A DNA stretch of 64,000 bases, taken from NCBI RefSeq assembly GCF_045679555.1, contig NC_092087.1, positions 20,389,925-20,453,924 of the forward strand, in the 5' to 3' direction. The notes under the pieces are model-generated. The model was not told the origin of the DNA and ran no database searches. It worked only from the letters and a program-made list of their open reading frames with translations. Made by a program: the position numbers and the translations under genes. Positions within the stretch are counted from its first letter, which is position 1. The number at the start of each line of letters is the position of its first letter. Below are positions 42,920 through 55,054 of the stretch, one piece after another. This DNA is from Salvelinus alpinus (Eukaryota; Chordata; Actinopteri; Salmoniformes; Salmonidae).

Positions 42920-44315
42920 GTGAGCTCATCCTTTCTCTCTCCTCAAAAAGCACTACATGTAAAGGGATAGTTCATCCCCAAATCAGGTGCTAACACTTTA
43001 CATTAATTTGATCTTATATCTGTGGTATGCTGTAATTAATGTAGTAACCTATAGTTGTAGCTCAGCTCAGACAAAGTAAGATTCCCACCAGCAGGTGGTG
43101 TAAAAATACAGACAACAAAGAAGGAACTTAACTTGATAAAGTATGTTAATGTATACGTATTTAGTACTGTTAGTACTAAACATTGTATATTCAGTATTCT
43201 AAATAGTTTTTCTGGGTACTGTCAGTTGTGAGGTTGTGGTTTCACAGTAGGTGATAACATTTCACTGGATTGATGATGAGATTGACATTAAGACTACAGA
43301 GTTGGTTCTTTAAAGGTAATTTGGACATGTGTCCCTGTTGTATTGGTTCATTTGGTTGCCTTTGTTTATAGAATGTATTCTGTCTAGAATAGATCCTCAT
43401 TTCAGTACTCAACTGTTTTCCTTAATTTATATTTCAACAAAATTGCCCTATTCTTCCCAGCCATCCCTCTATCCAGACTCGTATATATTGCCAGGGAAGG
43501 AGAGTTGTGACATAGGTCGAGTGGGAATCTGGCAAATAGTATATATCGCCATTGCCTCACTCCCCCACAAATCCTCTTTCTCTTTATTTTTTCTCTGTCA
43601 GTCCATGACATATGAAATCTATGAGTCATTTAAAAGGTGTGATCCAGGTCTGGCTGGCTGGCTAGGCCCACAGGTTTGTTTGTTTTCTCTTCTTTCTCAG
43701 ATGAGAGCGATAAGGGTGTATGGAGCCTCACTGCTCCACTGTGAGACAATTCAGTTGTGCCATCCAGCTCTCCTAACAGCCTACTAATTCCTCTGCTCCC
43801 ATCGCCTCAACAAACACATGGCCAGTAGCCACAGCTTATGTTTGTGCAGGATGTCGTGCGGTACACTCGGGAAAGGATTTAGATAAAAAACAGATAGCAT
43901 TATGACAGGAGGGTGCGTTGGGTTGAGAGTGCCAGGATCCCTGTCTGCCTAGCTCTGGAGAGATCACATAATGACCAACAGCCATCAGTCAATGCTACGC
44001 AGCACTGATACACAGCCCATTAGCGGCAGGCAAGCAGGAGGAATCCAGCCCTCTAAAGAACATTACATTTCCCTGCAACTCTGTGGACTCCCTCTTCTCA
44101 TTCTGCATTCTGAGATAGAGCACTCAGCCTTCCCCTGCCTGTCGAGTAGAGTGTTGGTCAGCAAATGTTGCTGTTTGCAGTAAAATCTTGATAGCATGCT
44201 TATGATTTTAAATGTTTGATCACATGTCATGTGGGAAGGCGAAATTCTTATGCTTTCACATGTTGACCTTATTCAGCTTTTTTCCCTCCCTCACCTCCCC
44301 TAAGACAAAGATATA
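42920..44315. other. shq1 intron sequence, nothing recognised
   Basis: Contains a 152-codon open frame (43329-43787) without recognisable domains or splice context; not called as a gene. Confidence 0.5.
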
Positions 44316-44810
44316 CAGGTAACTGCCAAAATAAAGGAAGCACCAACATACTGTCTTAATAGGGCGTTGGGCCACAACAAGCCAGAACAGCTTCAATGCA
44401 CCTTGGCATAGATTCTACAAGTCTGGAACTCTATTGGAAGAATGTGACACCATTCTTCCATGAGAAATTCCATAATTTGTTGTTTTGTTGATTGTGGTGA
44501 GAAACGCTGTCCCAAAAGTGTTCAGTTGGGTTGAGATCTGGTGACTGAGACAGCCATGGCATATGGTTTACATTGTTTTCATGCTCATCTAACCATTCAG
44601 GGACCACTCCTGCCCTGTGGATGGGGGCATTGTCATCCTATTGGGGCATAGCCATGGTATCCAAAATAATGCCCCAAATAATTTTTTACACATGACCCTA
44701 AGCATGATGGGATGTTAATTGCTTAATTAACTCAGGAACCACACCTGTGTGGAAGCACCTGTTTTCATTATACTTTGAATGCCTCATTTGAGTAATGAGA
44801 CAGTTACCTG
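44316..44810 (-). mobile_element. Tc1-like element, internally deleted
   Basis: Starts CAGGTAACTGCCAAAATAAA and ends ACAGTTACCTG, flanked by TA. It retains only short transposase-derived pieces, so it is a non-autonomous derivative. Confidence 0.8.
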
Positions 44811-44812
44811 TA

Positions 44813-46542
44813 TATGTCAGCTGACAGATGGGTGTAGACACTAGTGCTAATGAAGTAGAAACCCCCACCCTGGGCCTGTGTGCCCCCTCTCTCTCCCCTG
44901 TGTCGAGGCCAGAGCACTGACAGGCCACAGCTGTCCACTGTGTCCAAATGACCTGAGTGGCCAGGGCTGATCGGACATGACAGCCCTGTCTCGACCTGCA
45001 GCACTTCTTATGGCTGGTTTAGTGATTCATCACTATATTCATTGCATTGACTCGCAGGTTCACTGCAGAAAATTAAAATCTCAAACAATTGCGTTTTCAG
45101 TTACATTTCAAGGCATGATGTTTGAATATAAGGCAATCGACATAAGCTTTATTAAAGTTTCTGAGGACACTGTGTGCCCCACATTATTCTGAACTACCAA
45201 AGTCATACGTCAGAAGCTCCTCAGTGATGTAGAGTTGTATATGAGGTCATTTCCAGCCTCCTGCAAAATTAGCAGAGGCATATTTACTCCTTGTCGCTGA
45301 CACCATCTGGACTTCGGGTTAGGGACATGCTATGGGGCAGACTGCTCAGAAGACTGGAGGAACTATGTCACAAATTCATCTCCATTCATCTTACCCCACC
45401 CTCCCTCACACTTGATTGGCTAGGATCAAAGTTGAGATTAGCGAGTGCCGTGGAGATTGGATGGAAGATCTAATGGGACATATGATGTCTCTTGGATGGA
45501 TGGAGCGCTGCGGCTGCATTATGCAGGCCTAGTTAGCTTGTGATTTGACAGTTTAATGGTCAGCAGTAATCCCACATTCATCCTGTTTTAAATACGTAAC
45601 TCTTTAGTTCAGTTACATGTGGGGGAAAAACAGGAATTATAGCCGCTGATGCCCTCTTAAGTCTTAGGCTAGATATCACTGAATGACGATGTATACACTT
45701 TTTATTGCATATAAATGCTGGACTGTATTAATGCTGTTCTAATAAATAGACAAAGGAACCTGTTTGCCAGCAGCCCTATCCTTTTCCCTGATCATTTAAA
45801 TGGACCAGTCAGTGTTTGTTTTCTACACTGAGGCAGACAGCTGGATGTGGGCCAGTGGGGCACTGAGTTTCTCCCCAGGGTCCTGGCTGATCTCCCGGGC
45901 GGTAGGGGAGGTGTGGTGGGGGGGAGGTGTGTGTGCGTGTGCTCTGCTTGGCCAGGCTGAGATGCTGCAGCTGCACTGGCGAGGGACTCCGGTACCGTCT
46001 GCAGGGATCTAAGCCCTGACGTAATGCAGCAGGAATCCAGTTCCCAGCAGAGCCAAGAGCCCAGTGCAGCCAAGAGGATCATTTGAAACTGCTGCTGCGG
46101 TGTGTGGGTCTCTGCATGCCTGCGCGCTAGCCCACACACCCAGCGCCCCTCTCACATCAGGGGCTCAACATAGGGGCTGTCCCCCCTCCCCACATGCACC
46201 CCACTCAACAGGCAAAGGGAAGGATTGCTTTCAGCTGTTCCATAAGCTGCAGAGAAAGTGCTGACTTGAATCTGTTCTTGCAGATTTTCAGCTTGGTTTT
46301 CAGCACTGAAAGTTGCAGATAAAACTTTACCAATATAATTTGGTCGAAGGGTATCTTGATCAGTTACTGAGGAAGAAACTCATTAGGGACTTGATTCTCT
46401 CCAAATGAACTGACAACATTGTAGTGTTCTCCTCTTACACTACAGGACATGGGCTTCCAAATGAATGCATTTGTAAAACAGGTCAGGATGATTAGGCCTG
46501 TGTAAAACCCAGTGAGTGTAAGTGTGGACTGTTGTTTTGCAG
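44813..46542. other. shq1 intron sequence, nothing recognised
   Basis: No exon, RNA gene or repeat recognised. GC-rich around 45840-46210. Confidence 0.5.
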
Positions 46543-46700
46543 CAGTGTCCTTCACTGATGATGAGAGAGAGCAACTGAGGAAGTTCACCAACTGTTCCTA
46601 CTTCCTGGACAAGAAGGCCTGTGTCCAGGTGTGGCTCAGCCTGGTGGACATCATCCTAGCATACTGCTACGAAGTGCGCACTACAGAGGGAGAGCACAAT
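46543..46700 (+). pseudogene. shq1: shq1 exon 7
   Basis: Open and well conserved: [20 protein letters not shown], then [20 protein letters not shown] and [12 protein letters not shown]. In phase with exons 6 and 8. Confidence 0.93.
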
Positions 46701-46965
46701 GTGAGTCAACGACCGACAAGAGATCGTCACATTGCAGTTGGACTTGAGTGGCAAATCTCTACATCCTCCACCATGTCAAAGCTTTAACATGGGCTTACAC
46801 CAATATCCTGTAGGGATCTTGAGAGCTCAATGTTGTCTTAATGTCACTAACCCCTACTACAGTCCTTTGCGGCACAGATGGAGGTAGATGTAAGAGAGTA
46901 AAGGTCTACTATGAAATTCTGCACACTGCTGCCCATGCTCCAAGGTGATATTTATTTATAATAAC

Positions 46966-48441
46966 TGTCGTGTCTTTGGGATCATTAAAGTGAAGACTGT
47001 TATTTTATCAAATCAATTCTCTGTAATTATTATTACGTGATTAAACTAATCATGTAAATGTAATTAACTAGGAAGTCGGGGCACCAAGGAAAATCTTCAG
47101 ATTACAAAGTTATAATTTTCCTAATATAGCTTTTCAGATATTTTAATATCTGATCAATTAGTCTTCTAATTAATGAATTATTCTTTACCTCACGTTAGTC
47201 TCATTCCAAACGCCGTAAATTGTTGGTTATCTGCACGAACCCAGCCTTCACTATGAATCATCCATACATCAATTGTCTTAATCATTTATTTACTAACTAA
47301 CTAAATAATCACAGAAATGCATAAACAAACAAACAAAGTAGATATGGTTACAAGGAAATGATAGGGGATGTGCCCTAGTGGGCTAAACCGATATGACACG
47401 TGTAGACAAAGGGACTGAGAAGGGCGCGAAAGACAAAAGACACTACACAGTTGATAATTATAATAATTGAAATGCTAATCCTTTGCACATGAACGCTCAC
47501 TCATTCGGGAATAATTGCAATCAATATATATATATATATTTACGCTCAGTGTGTCGTCATGATCTCTGTTGGAATCGTCCGTCTTTCTGTTGGAAAGTTC
47601 ATCTGAACTTCTCTCTCCCATGAAGTCTTTCATTGTTAGAATGGATACTTCAGAGTCCCATTCAGAAATGTTCTTATAGAATAGATCTTTCGGCGGTTGT
47701 CGGACTTCACATTCAGTCGACAAATTCTAGCTGCAGACTAGTAATTAGTATAGAAGATTTGCTCTTATTCTGTCGGTATCGATAGTCTCAGAGTTTAACC
47801 ATTTCCACCAGTGTAGCCAATGTTCCACGTGGTTTGGTTAGGAATTCAACAACCGAGGAATGCATGGTCTCTACTCCAAACCTTAGCCCTCTTGGTAATC
47901 GAGGTACGCTTGGTCTGGAGTGGACTTCTCCAGGTGGGGTTTATATTCGTAACAGCAGAAAAGGGCTGTCCAATGACGCCAGATCAATGTCTGTGCTCAT
48001 GGGGCGGGCCAATGACTTAGTTAAATTTGAAAGGGAATTGGATTCTCACATTACATAATTTCACAAATAGTTTCATATTTACTCATTCATTTTATACAAT
48101 AATTAGATGCAAATCTCATAACGGAGACTCTTGTATAAACAGAGTTATGGTAATGTGGCTGTATTGTCTCTCATGAGGTCACAAACATTAGACAAAATGG
48201 ACCGGTCATAGCTGGATTCTCCACTGACCTTTTACACATTCTCTAAAACATGGATATTGTTCAGTTCTCAAGTTCTATGAGGTAGAAGAAGTTCATTTGT
48301 TCTACTGTGAACCCTCTCTCTATACTGCATGAGGGAGAGAGTTTCCTCCAGGAATTTACGACCTGAGATAACAGAACCTGGGTGTAAGAGGGAGAGCGGG
48401 GGAAGGCACTCGCTATACCCAAAGAGGGCCACGTCATGACA
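46966..48441. mobile_element. Large LTR-like element (1476 bp), TG...CA
   Basis: Starts TGTCGTGTCTTTGGGATC and ends CACGTCATGACA. TAAC lies on both sides (46962-46965 and 48442-48445), a 4 bp target duplication. No gag, pol or env block is visible, so it looks like a long solo LTR. Class and strand are uncertain. It contains a (TA)n run at about 47525. Confidence 0.65.
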
Positions 48442-48586
48442 TAACGTTTCGTCCCTTCATCAGGCATCCATATCACAGGTGGGGGTGGACGGTCTTATAT
48501 ATAGGGGCAGGAGGAAACAGGGGGTAAAAAATGTATAACATAGGTTCACAATATTAACATTCAATGTATAAAAATATATGATGGCG

Positions 48587-48774
48587 GCTACTTTGAAGAA
48601 TCTAAAATATATTTTGATTTGTTTAATACTTTTTTGGTTACAACATGATTGCATATGTGTTATTTCATAGTTTTGATGTCTTCACTATTATTCTACAATG
48701 TAGAAAATAGTAAAACAAATAAAGGAAAAACCCTTGAATGAGTAGGTGTGTCCAAACTTTTGACTGGTACTGTA
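48587..48774. mobile_element. Tc1-like right-end fragment
   Basis: Ends AGGTGTGTCCAAACTTTTGA then CTGGTACTGTA, the same terminus as the element at 63589. Only the non-coding arm is present. Confidence 0.8.
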
Positions 48775-49112
48775 CATAATTTGGTCAGACCCAGAGCTGT
48801 AATTCTTAGTACTGCCATGAACAGATACTTTAGACAGCTACCTGTGAAGTCATCTATGAACGTTCTATTAACATCTGGGGTGTTATGGCCAGATACTCCA
48901 TAGAGATTCTGGAACAAAGTATACTTTTCCAGAGATCGTGTTCATCTAAAATAAAGTATCTATAATGGACACTGGAGACTGAGTGTGTGACCTGGACCTG
49001 CCTGTTCTTGGTATCATAGCGTCCTCGCGTGTTGTAGATCCATGCCGTTTGTTTGACACCTTGATTCTCTTGACATTGACATTGACATTGATCTCTCAAT
49101 GTATGACTGTAG

Positions 49113-49166
49113 GTTGAATCACCGTGGAACATTGGAAAACTCAGTGGCACTCTCTGCTGGCTTGAG
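49113..49166 (+). pseudogene. shq1: shq1 exon 8 (18 codons)
   Basis: VESPWNIGKLSGTLCWLE, matching the VESAWNIRKLSPTLCW block of SHQ1. Acceptor GACTGTAG, donor CTTGAG|GTAAGT. Confidence 0.92.
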
Positions 49167-50770
49167 GTAAGTATTAGGGGGGCAGTCCGTAATTATCATT
49201 GATTATACCACAGCATTGTTTAATACTTGTTTCTGATTGGCTATAAGGGCATTCTAGAATGGACATTAAAACCAGATAATGGGACAGTTGGAAAATATAT
49301 CGGGACACCTTGCAATAATATGCGCCTACACATGCAGATCGTACCTGCTACAAAGTTACAGAAAGCTAAACCAACAACCGCACAAACTGAAATTGGATAC
49401 ATTGTAAACGCAGGTCCAACAAGGAAAAACCTAGCTAACTAGCATTTATTTGTTTTTGCAGAGACATAATCGAACAAACGACTGGGTCGTGTCTCTATCA
49501 ACCAAAAGAAGAGAAAGTATGAATTTGCTTATAAAAATGAAAATATCAACAAAGTATTTCTACCTGTAAATTTGTGATTTCATATTGTTTTCTTTGGCAA
49601 CTGTGGTATAAGAGGGATAAACGCCTCTGTTCTGTACATTACCTTGGAAAAATTAACTCTGCAAAGGGACATTCAGAGACTTGTCCCAAAGCCACACCTG
49701 CGTTGTCTTGGCTATGTACTTAGGGTCGGTGTCCTGTTTGAATGTGAATCTTTGACCCAGTCTGAGGTCCTGAGCACTCTGGAGCAGGTTTTCATCAAGG
49801 ATCTCTCTGTACTTTGCTCCGTTCATCTTTGCCTCGATCCTGACTAGTCTCCCAGTCCCTGCCGCTGAAAAACATCCCCACACAGCATGATGCTGCCACC
49901 ACCATGCTTCAGCGTAGGGATGGTGCCAGGTTTCCTCCAGACGTGACGCTTGGCATTCAGGCCAAAGAGTTCAATCTTGGTTTCATCAGACCAGAGAATC
50001 TTGTTTCTCATGGTCTGAGAGTCTTTAGGTGCCTTTTGGCAAACTCCAAGTGGGCTGTCATGTGCCTTTTACTGAGGAGTGGCTTCCGTATGGCCACTCT
50101 ACCATAAAGTGCTGCAGAGATGGTTGTCATTCTGGAAGGTTCTCCCATCTCCACAGAGGAGCTCTGTCAGAGTGACCATTGGGTTCTTGGTCACCTCCCT
50201 GACCAAGGCCCTTCTCCCCCGATTGCTCAGTTTGGCCGGCCGCCAGCTCTCGGAAGAGTCTTGGTGGTTCCAAACTTCTTCCATTTTTAAGAATGATGTA
50301 GGCCACTGTGTTCTTGGGGAACTTGAATGCTGCAGAAATGTTTTGGTACCCTTTCCCAGATCTGTGCCTCGACACAATCCTGCCTTGGAGCTCTACGGAC
50401 AATTCCTTAATTAATTCCTTGTTTTTTGCTCTGACATGCACTGTCAACTGTTGGACCTTATATAGACAGGTGTGTGCCTTTCCAAATCGTGTCCCGCCAG
50501 CGGGACACCTGTCGACAGCTTCTGGTGAAATTGGAGGGCGCACAATTCAAAAAAATCATCATAAAAATTATGGATATTAAACATCTAGGTACATACAAGT
50601 GTCTTAAGAAGCTTAAATTCTTGTTAATCTAACTGCATTGTACGATCTACAATAGGCTTTACAGCGAAAGCATGCCATGCGATTGTTTGAGGATGGCGCC
50701 CCACATCAAAATATTTTTCAACCAGCACAGGCTTCATAAAATCACAAATAGCGATTAAATAGTCACTTAC

Positions 50771-51251
50771 TGTCACGTTCCTGACCTATTTATGTTAGTT
50801 TGTTGTATGTGTTAGTTGGTCAGGACGTGAGTTTGGGTGGGCATTCTATGTTGTCTGTTTCTATGTTGGTTTAAGGGTTGCCTGGTATGGCTCTCAATTA
50901 GAGGCAGGTGTTTGGCGTTCCTCTAATTGAGAGTCATATTTAGGTAGGTTGTTTCACAGTGTTCGTTGTGGGTGGTTGTCTCCTGTGTCTGTATGTATGT
51001 TCGTGCCACACGGGACTGTAGCGTTTGTTTGTAGTTGTGTACCTGTTCGTGCGTTCTTCATGTTGTATGTAAGTTCCATGTTCAGGTCTGTCTACGTCGT
51101 GTTTGTTATTTTGTAATTTTCAAGTGTTTTCGTGTTCGTTTCGTAATTCAAATAATATCAGTTATGTCATCATACCTCGCTGCACATTGGTCTTCAGATC
51201 CCTCTCTCCTCTCCTCGTCCGAGGAGGAGGAGGAATTAGAGAATCGTTACA
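50771..51251 (+). mobile_element. Solo LTR with 5 bp target duplication
   Basis: Starts TGTCACGTTCCTGACC and ends AGAGAATCGTTACA. CTTAC is present at 50766-50770 and again at 51252-51256. It is 481 bp, with TG...CA ends. The short frame at its end (ATGTCATCATACCTCGCTGC onwards) belongs to the LTR. Confidence 0.92.
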
Positions 51252-51351
51252 CTTACTTTTTGAAAGTCTGTTTAGTTGGCGCCATCGATTTGAGTAATGC
51301 ACTCGTTCAACGTGCAGAGAAAGGAATCCAAAAAGCTACCGTTAAACTTTC

Positions 51352-52409
51352 TTAACTTCTCTAGGGTAGGGGGCAGCATTTGGAATTTTGGATGAAATGC
51401 ATGCCCAAATTAAACTGCCTGCTTCTCGGGCCCAGAAGATATTATATGCATATAACTGGATTTGATTTGGATTTGGATAGAAAACACTCTAAAGTTTCCA
51501 AAACTGTTAAAATAGTGTCAGTGAGTATAACAGAACTGATTTGGCAGGCGAAAACCTGAGAAAAATCCATTCAGGAAGTAGTGTTTTTGTTGGTTTTGTA
51601 GTTTTCTATTCAATGCCATTACAGTATCCATTGACTTAGGACTCAAATTGCAGTTTCTATGCCTTCCACTAGATGTCAACAGTCTTTAGAAATTGTTTCA
51701 GGCTTTATTCTGAAAAATGAGGAAGTAAGAGCAGTCTGAATGAGTGGACCCTAAAGTGTCACAGAGCTTTTTCATGCGCGAGACCGAGAGAGTGCCTTTC
51801 TTGTTTACCTTTTAAATTGACGACGTTATTGTCCGGTTTAAATATTATCGATTATTTAGGCTAAAAACAACCTGAGGATTGAATATAAACATCGTTTGAC
51901 ATGTTTATATCAACTTTACGGATACAATTTTGATTTTTTTGTTTGCCTGTTTTGACTGCGTATGAGCCTGTGGATTACTGAAGAAAACGCGCGAACAAAA
52001 CTGAGGTTTTTGGATATAAAGAGACTTTATCGAACAAAAGGGACATTGATTGAGTAAATTAATGTCTGCTGAGTGCAACCATATGAAGATCATCAAAGGT
52101 AAGGGATTAATTTTATCTCTATTTCTGACTTGTGTAACTCTTCTACTTGGCTGGTTACTGTTTGTAATGATTTGTCTAGTGGGCTATGTTCTCAAATAAT
52201 CGTACGGTATGCTTTCGCCGTAAAGCATTTTTTTAAATCTGACACCGTGGTTGGATTCACAAGAAGTTCATCTTTAAACCTATGTAAAATATGTTTTGTT
52301 TTCTGAATTTTTATAATGAGTATTTCTGTATTTGAATTTGGCGCCCAGCAGTTTCACTGGCTGTTGAAGAGGTGGGACGCTAACGTCTCACATACCCAAG
52401 AGAGGTTAA
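51352..52409. mobile_element. TTAA-flanked non-coding element, about 1.05 kb
   Basis: TTAA at 51352-51355 and 52406-52409 encloses inverted ends CTTCTCTAGGG and CCTCTCTTGGG. The body is a very common salmonid repeat as remembered. No coding domain. TTAA targets suggest a piggyBac-type mover. Confidence 0.7.
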
Positions 52410-53148
52410 AACAAGTCAAAATACGTTTCTATTTAATCCTCAGGTACCCTAAAATGTAATTAAACTATAATATTTAATACGGAAATAAGTATGTTCAATA
52501 GGAAAGTAAAATTAGCAGGTGTGTGTCCTCTTCGTGGCACGTGCACAGACTGATTTCCAACTCTGACTTCCAGTACTAAAACTCAAAATTCTTCCTCGTT
52601 TGGGAAGAAACAAGCCTGAAACAAACAAAGACTGTTGACATCTAGTGGAAGCCATAGGAATTGCAATCTGGGAGATGGAATTGCAAATGCCCCATAGCTT
52701 TCCATATAAAGAGCATGGGCTCTCAAAAAAAAAAAAAATCTTAGGATTTTCTCCTGCCATATCAATTGTGTTATAGTCTCATACATTATTTTAACATTCA
52801 TACAAACTTCAAAGTGTTTTCTATCCAATGGTACCAATTATATGCATATCCTGGCTTCTGGGCCTGAGTAACAGTTTAGTCAGTTTACTTTGGGCACATC
52901 AGTCAGACAGGGAGTGGAGAAAAATAGACCCTAGCCTGAAGAATTATGTAAATAAGGTATATCAGTGTTTTTATTTTTAATACATTTGCTAAAATTTCAA
53001 AAAAAACTTTTCGGTTTGTCATTATGGGGCATTGTGTGTGGATTGCTGAGTTTAATTTTTTTTTTATACATTTTAGAATAAGGCTATAACGTAACAAAAT
53101 TTGAAAAAAGTTAAGGGGTCTGAGTACTTTCCGAAGGCACTGTATATA

Positions 53149-54529
53149 TCCACTGATTGTCATCTCCTACTGGTACACTGGTAGCGCATTGTTTTAGGAG
53201 AAGAAGAGGCGGCCAGGTTAAAGCTATGACGACAGATTGGTTCCTCTTAGACCTGTGTGTGTGCATGTGTGGCTTGCGTGCATCAGAGTGTAGGTACAGT
53301 AGGAGTATTAGGGTGTGCCCCGGGGCTGTGAACAAGCCCAGGTGTTTTTTCCCAACTGGCAAACAGACGAGTGGGGTGCGAGGTGGCTGTCTGCTCCCTG
53401 ATCGATGGCGTGTGTGTGAAGGCACCAGAGGACGAAGAAGGACGAGTGTGTGCGGCGCATCTTAAACCTTTCTCTGTGAACCTGACAGTGAGGGCTGGTA
53501 ATCGGACGCCTGAGAGATAGCAGTTTGGCCATAATGGTGATAATGGAGGAAGTGGTAATCTAATGACATCCTGCAGCTGCCTGAAAGCCCTCGTCAGTAG
53601 AGCTGTCTGCCTGGGAGAGACTGACGGGACCCCATCTCTCATCCGCTCTGTCGCTCATCCAGTCTGTCTCTCAGCCGCTCTGTCACTCACTCTCATCCTC
53701 ATGCTCTGTCGCTCTAACCCTCTACTTTACCAAGTCTCTTTTCCCGTCTCTCTATTTAACTATCCCCTCCCTTTCTAGATATCTCTCTCTTTTCCCATTT
53801 CTCTATTTAACTATCCCCTCCCTTAGTATCGCTCTCTCTCTTTTACCGTTTCTCTATGTATTTAACTATCCCCTCCCTTTCTATATCTCTCTTTTCTCCA
53901 TTTCTCTCAATCTTTTCACTGTTTCCCCTTTTTTGTCTTTCCCTTTTATTCTCGTCCTCCCCCTGTCTAACTCTCACCCTTCTCTCTTTCCCCACTCCCT
54001 CCATCTGCTAGCTGTTAACCAGCCTCATAACCGGACAGACAGGGTTGGTGGAGCCGTTAACCCTTAACACTCGTAGCTCTGGCTCTGTGCTTCACAGCGC
54101 TGTATGGGTTTTGACTGACAGCCGTTCTGAAATTTAGTACCGCACGACAAGAAGTTGCAACAATCCCTCCTGTAGGGTTTTTACGATTATGAAAGTCCTG
54201 GAAAAGTAATGGAATTTAAAAATGTGTGTTTTCCAGGCCTGGAAAAGTTTTGGAAAATGATATAGTCTGAAAAGTAATGGAAATTAATTTAATAATTTCT
54301 GTTAATGTAATTTCTTTAGGCACAGTTAAGTATTTGTTCAATCAAATACAAATCTTCATATCAGCCAGGATTGGAATGACACTTTAGCACGTCTGTGTTT
54401 GCGCGCATCACCTGCATGTGTGCGAGACAGCTGTTGCTCAAGAAGAGACAGACATTGCAGCAGCAGGTATGCTTAGCCTATAAAATATGATCGAGAACAG
54501 ACTAACTAGGTAGCCAGTTCAAAACATAA
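53149..54529. other. shq1 intron sequence with CT-rich tract
   Basis: Contains a polypyrimidine tract (53640-53990) with CTATTTAACTATCCCCTCCC repeated three or four times at uneven spacing, and a lone diverged copy of the 42 bp minisatellite unit at about 54010-54065. No exon seen. Confidence 0.6.
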
Positions 54530-55054
54530 ACTGAGTATAGCAAACATTAGGAACACCTTCCCTAATATTGAGTTGAACTCCCTTTTGCCCTCAGAACAGC
54601 CTGAATTCATTGGGGAATGTCTCTACAAGGTGTCAAAAGTGTTCAAGAGGGTACTGGTTCATGTTGACACCAATGCTTCCCACAGTTGTGTCAAGTTGGC
54701 TGGATGTCCTTTGGGTGGTGGACCATTCTTGATACACATGGGAAACTGTTGAGCATGTAAAACCCAACAGCGTTGCTGTTCTTGACACAAACCGGTGCGC
54801 CTGGCACCTACTACCATACCTTGTTCAAAGACACTTAAAACTTTTGTCTTGCCCATTCACCCTCTGAATGACACACAATCACAATGTCTCAAGGCTTAAA
54901 AATATTTATAATTATTTAACCTGTTTCCTCCCCTTCAATTACACTGATTTGAAGTGAATTTAACAAGTTACATCAATAAGGAATCATAGCTTTCACCTGG
55001 TCAGTCTATCACCTGAAAAGATTAGATGTTCTTAATGTTTTGTATACTCAGTGT
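54530..55054. mobile_element. Tc1-derived MITE
   Basis: Ends CTGAGTATAGCAAACATTAG and AATGTTTTGTATACTCAGTG. The minus strand keeps a piece of a transposase C-terminus ([19 protein letters not shown]). Related copy at 61485. Confidence 0.85.

Larger units (their letters stand above)
50490..52945. mobile_element. Abundant salmonid non-coding element, itself nested
   Basis: Its parts, 50490-50770, 51257-51351 and 52410-52945, read as one remembered repeat. Blocks include TTTACAGCGAAAGCATGCCA near the left and CATCTAGTGGAAGCCATAGG and AGACCCTAGCCTGAAGAA at the right. No protein domain. Ends are approximate. Confidence 0.55.
49663..53145 (-). mobile_element. Tc1-like element split by a 2.45 kb nest
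   Basis: The left part 49663-50490 keeps transposase blocks on the minus strand (MWGCFSAAGTGRLVRIEAKM near 49883 and an N-terminal helix part near 50540-50330). The right part about 52946-53145 is the terminal arm ending GTACTTTCCGAAGGCACTGT. Between them lie at least three other elements. The C-terminal end is missing at 49663. Confidence 0.8.

Noticed and set aside
43329-43787. 152-codon plus-strand open frame
   Set aside because: No recognisable domain, low-complexity hydrophobic composition, inside a shq1 intron and without splice context.
51035-51355. 106-codon open frame with an acidic EEEEE stretch
   Set aside because: It lies mostly inside the solo LTR 50771-51251 and crosses its end into another repeat.
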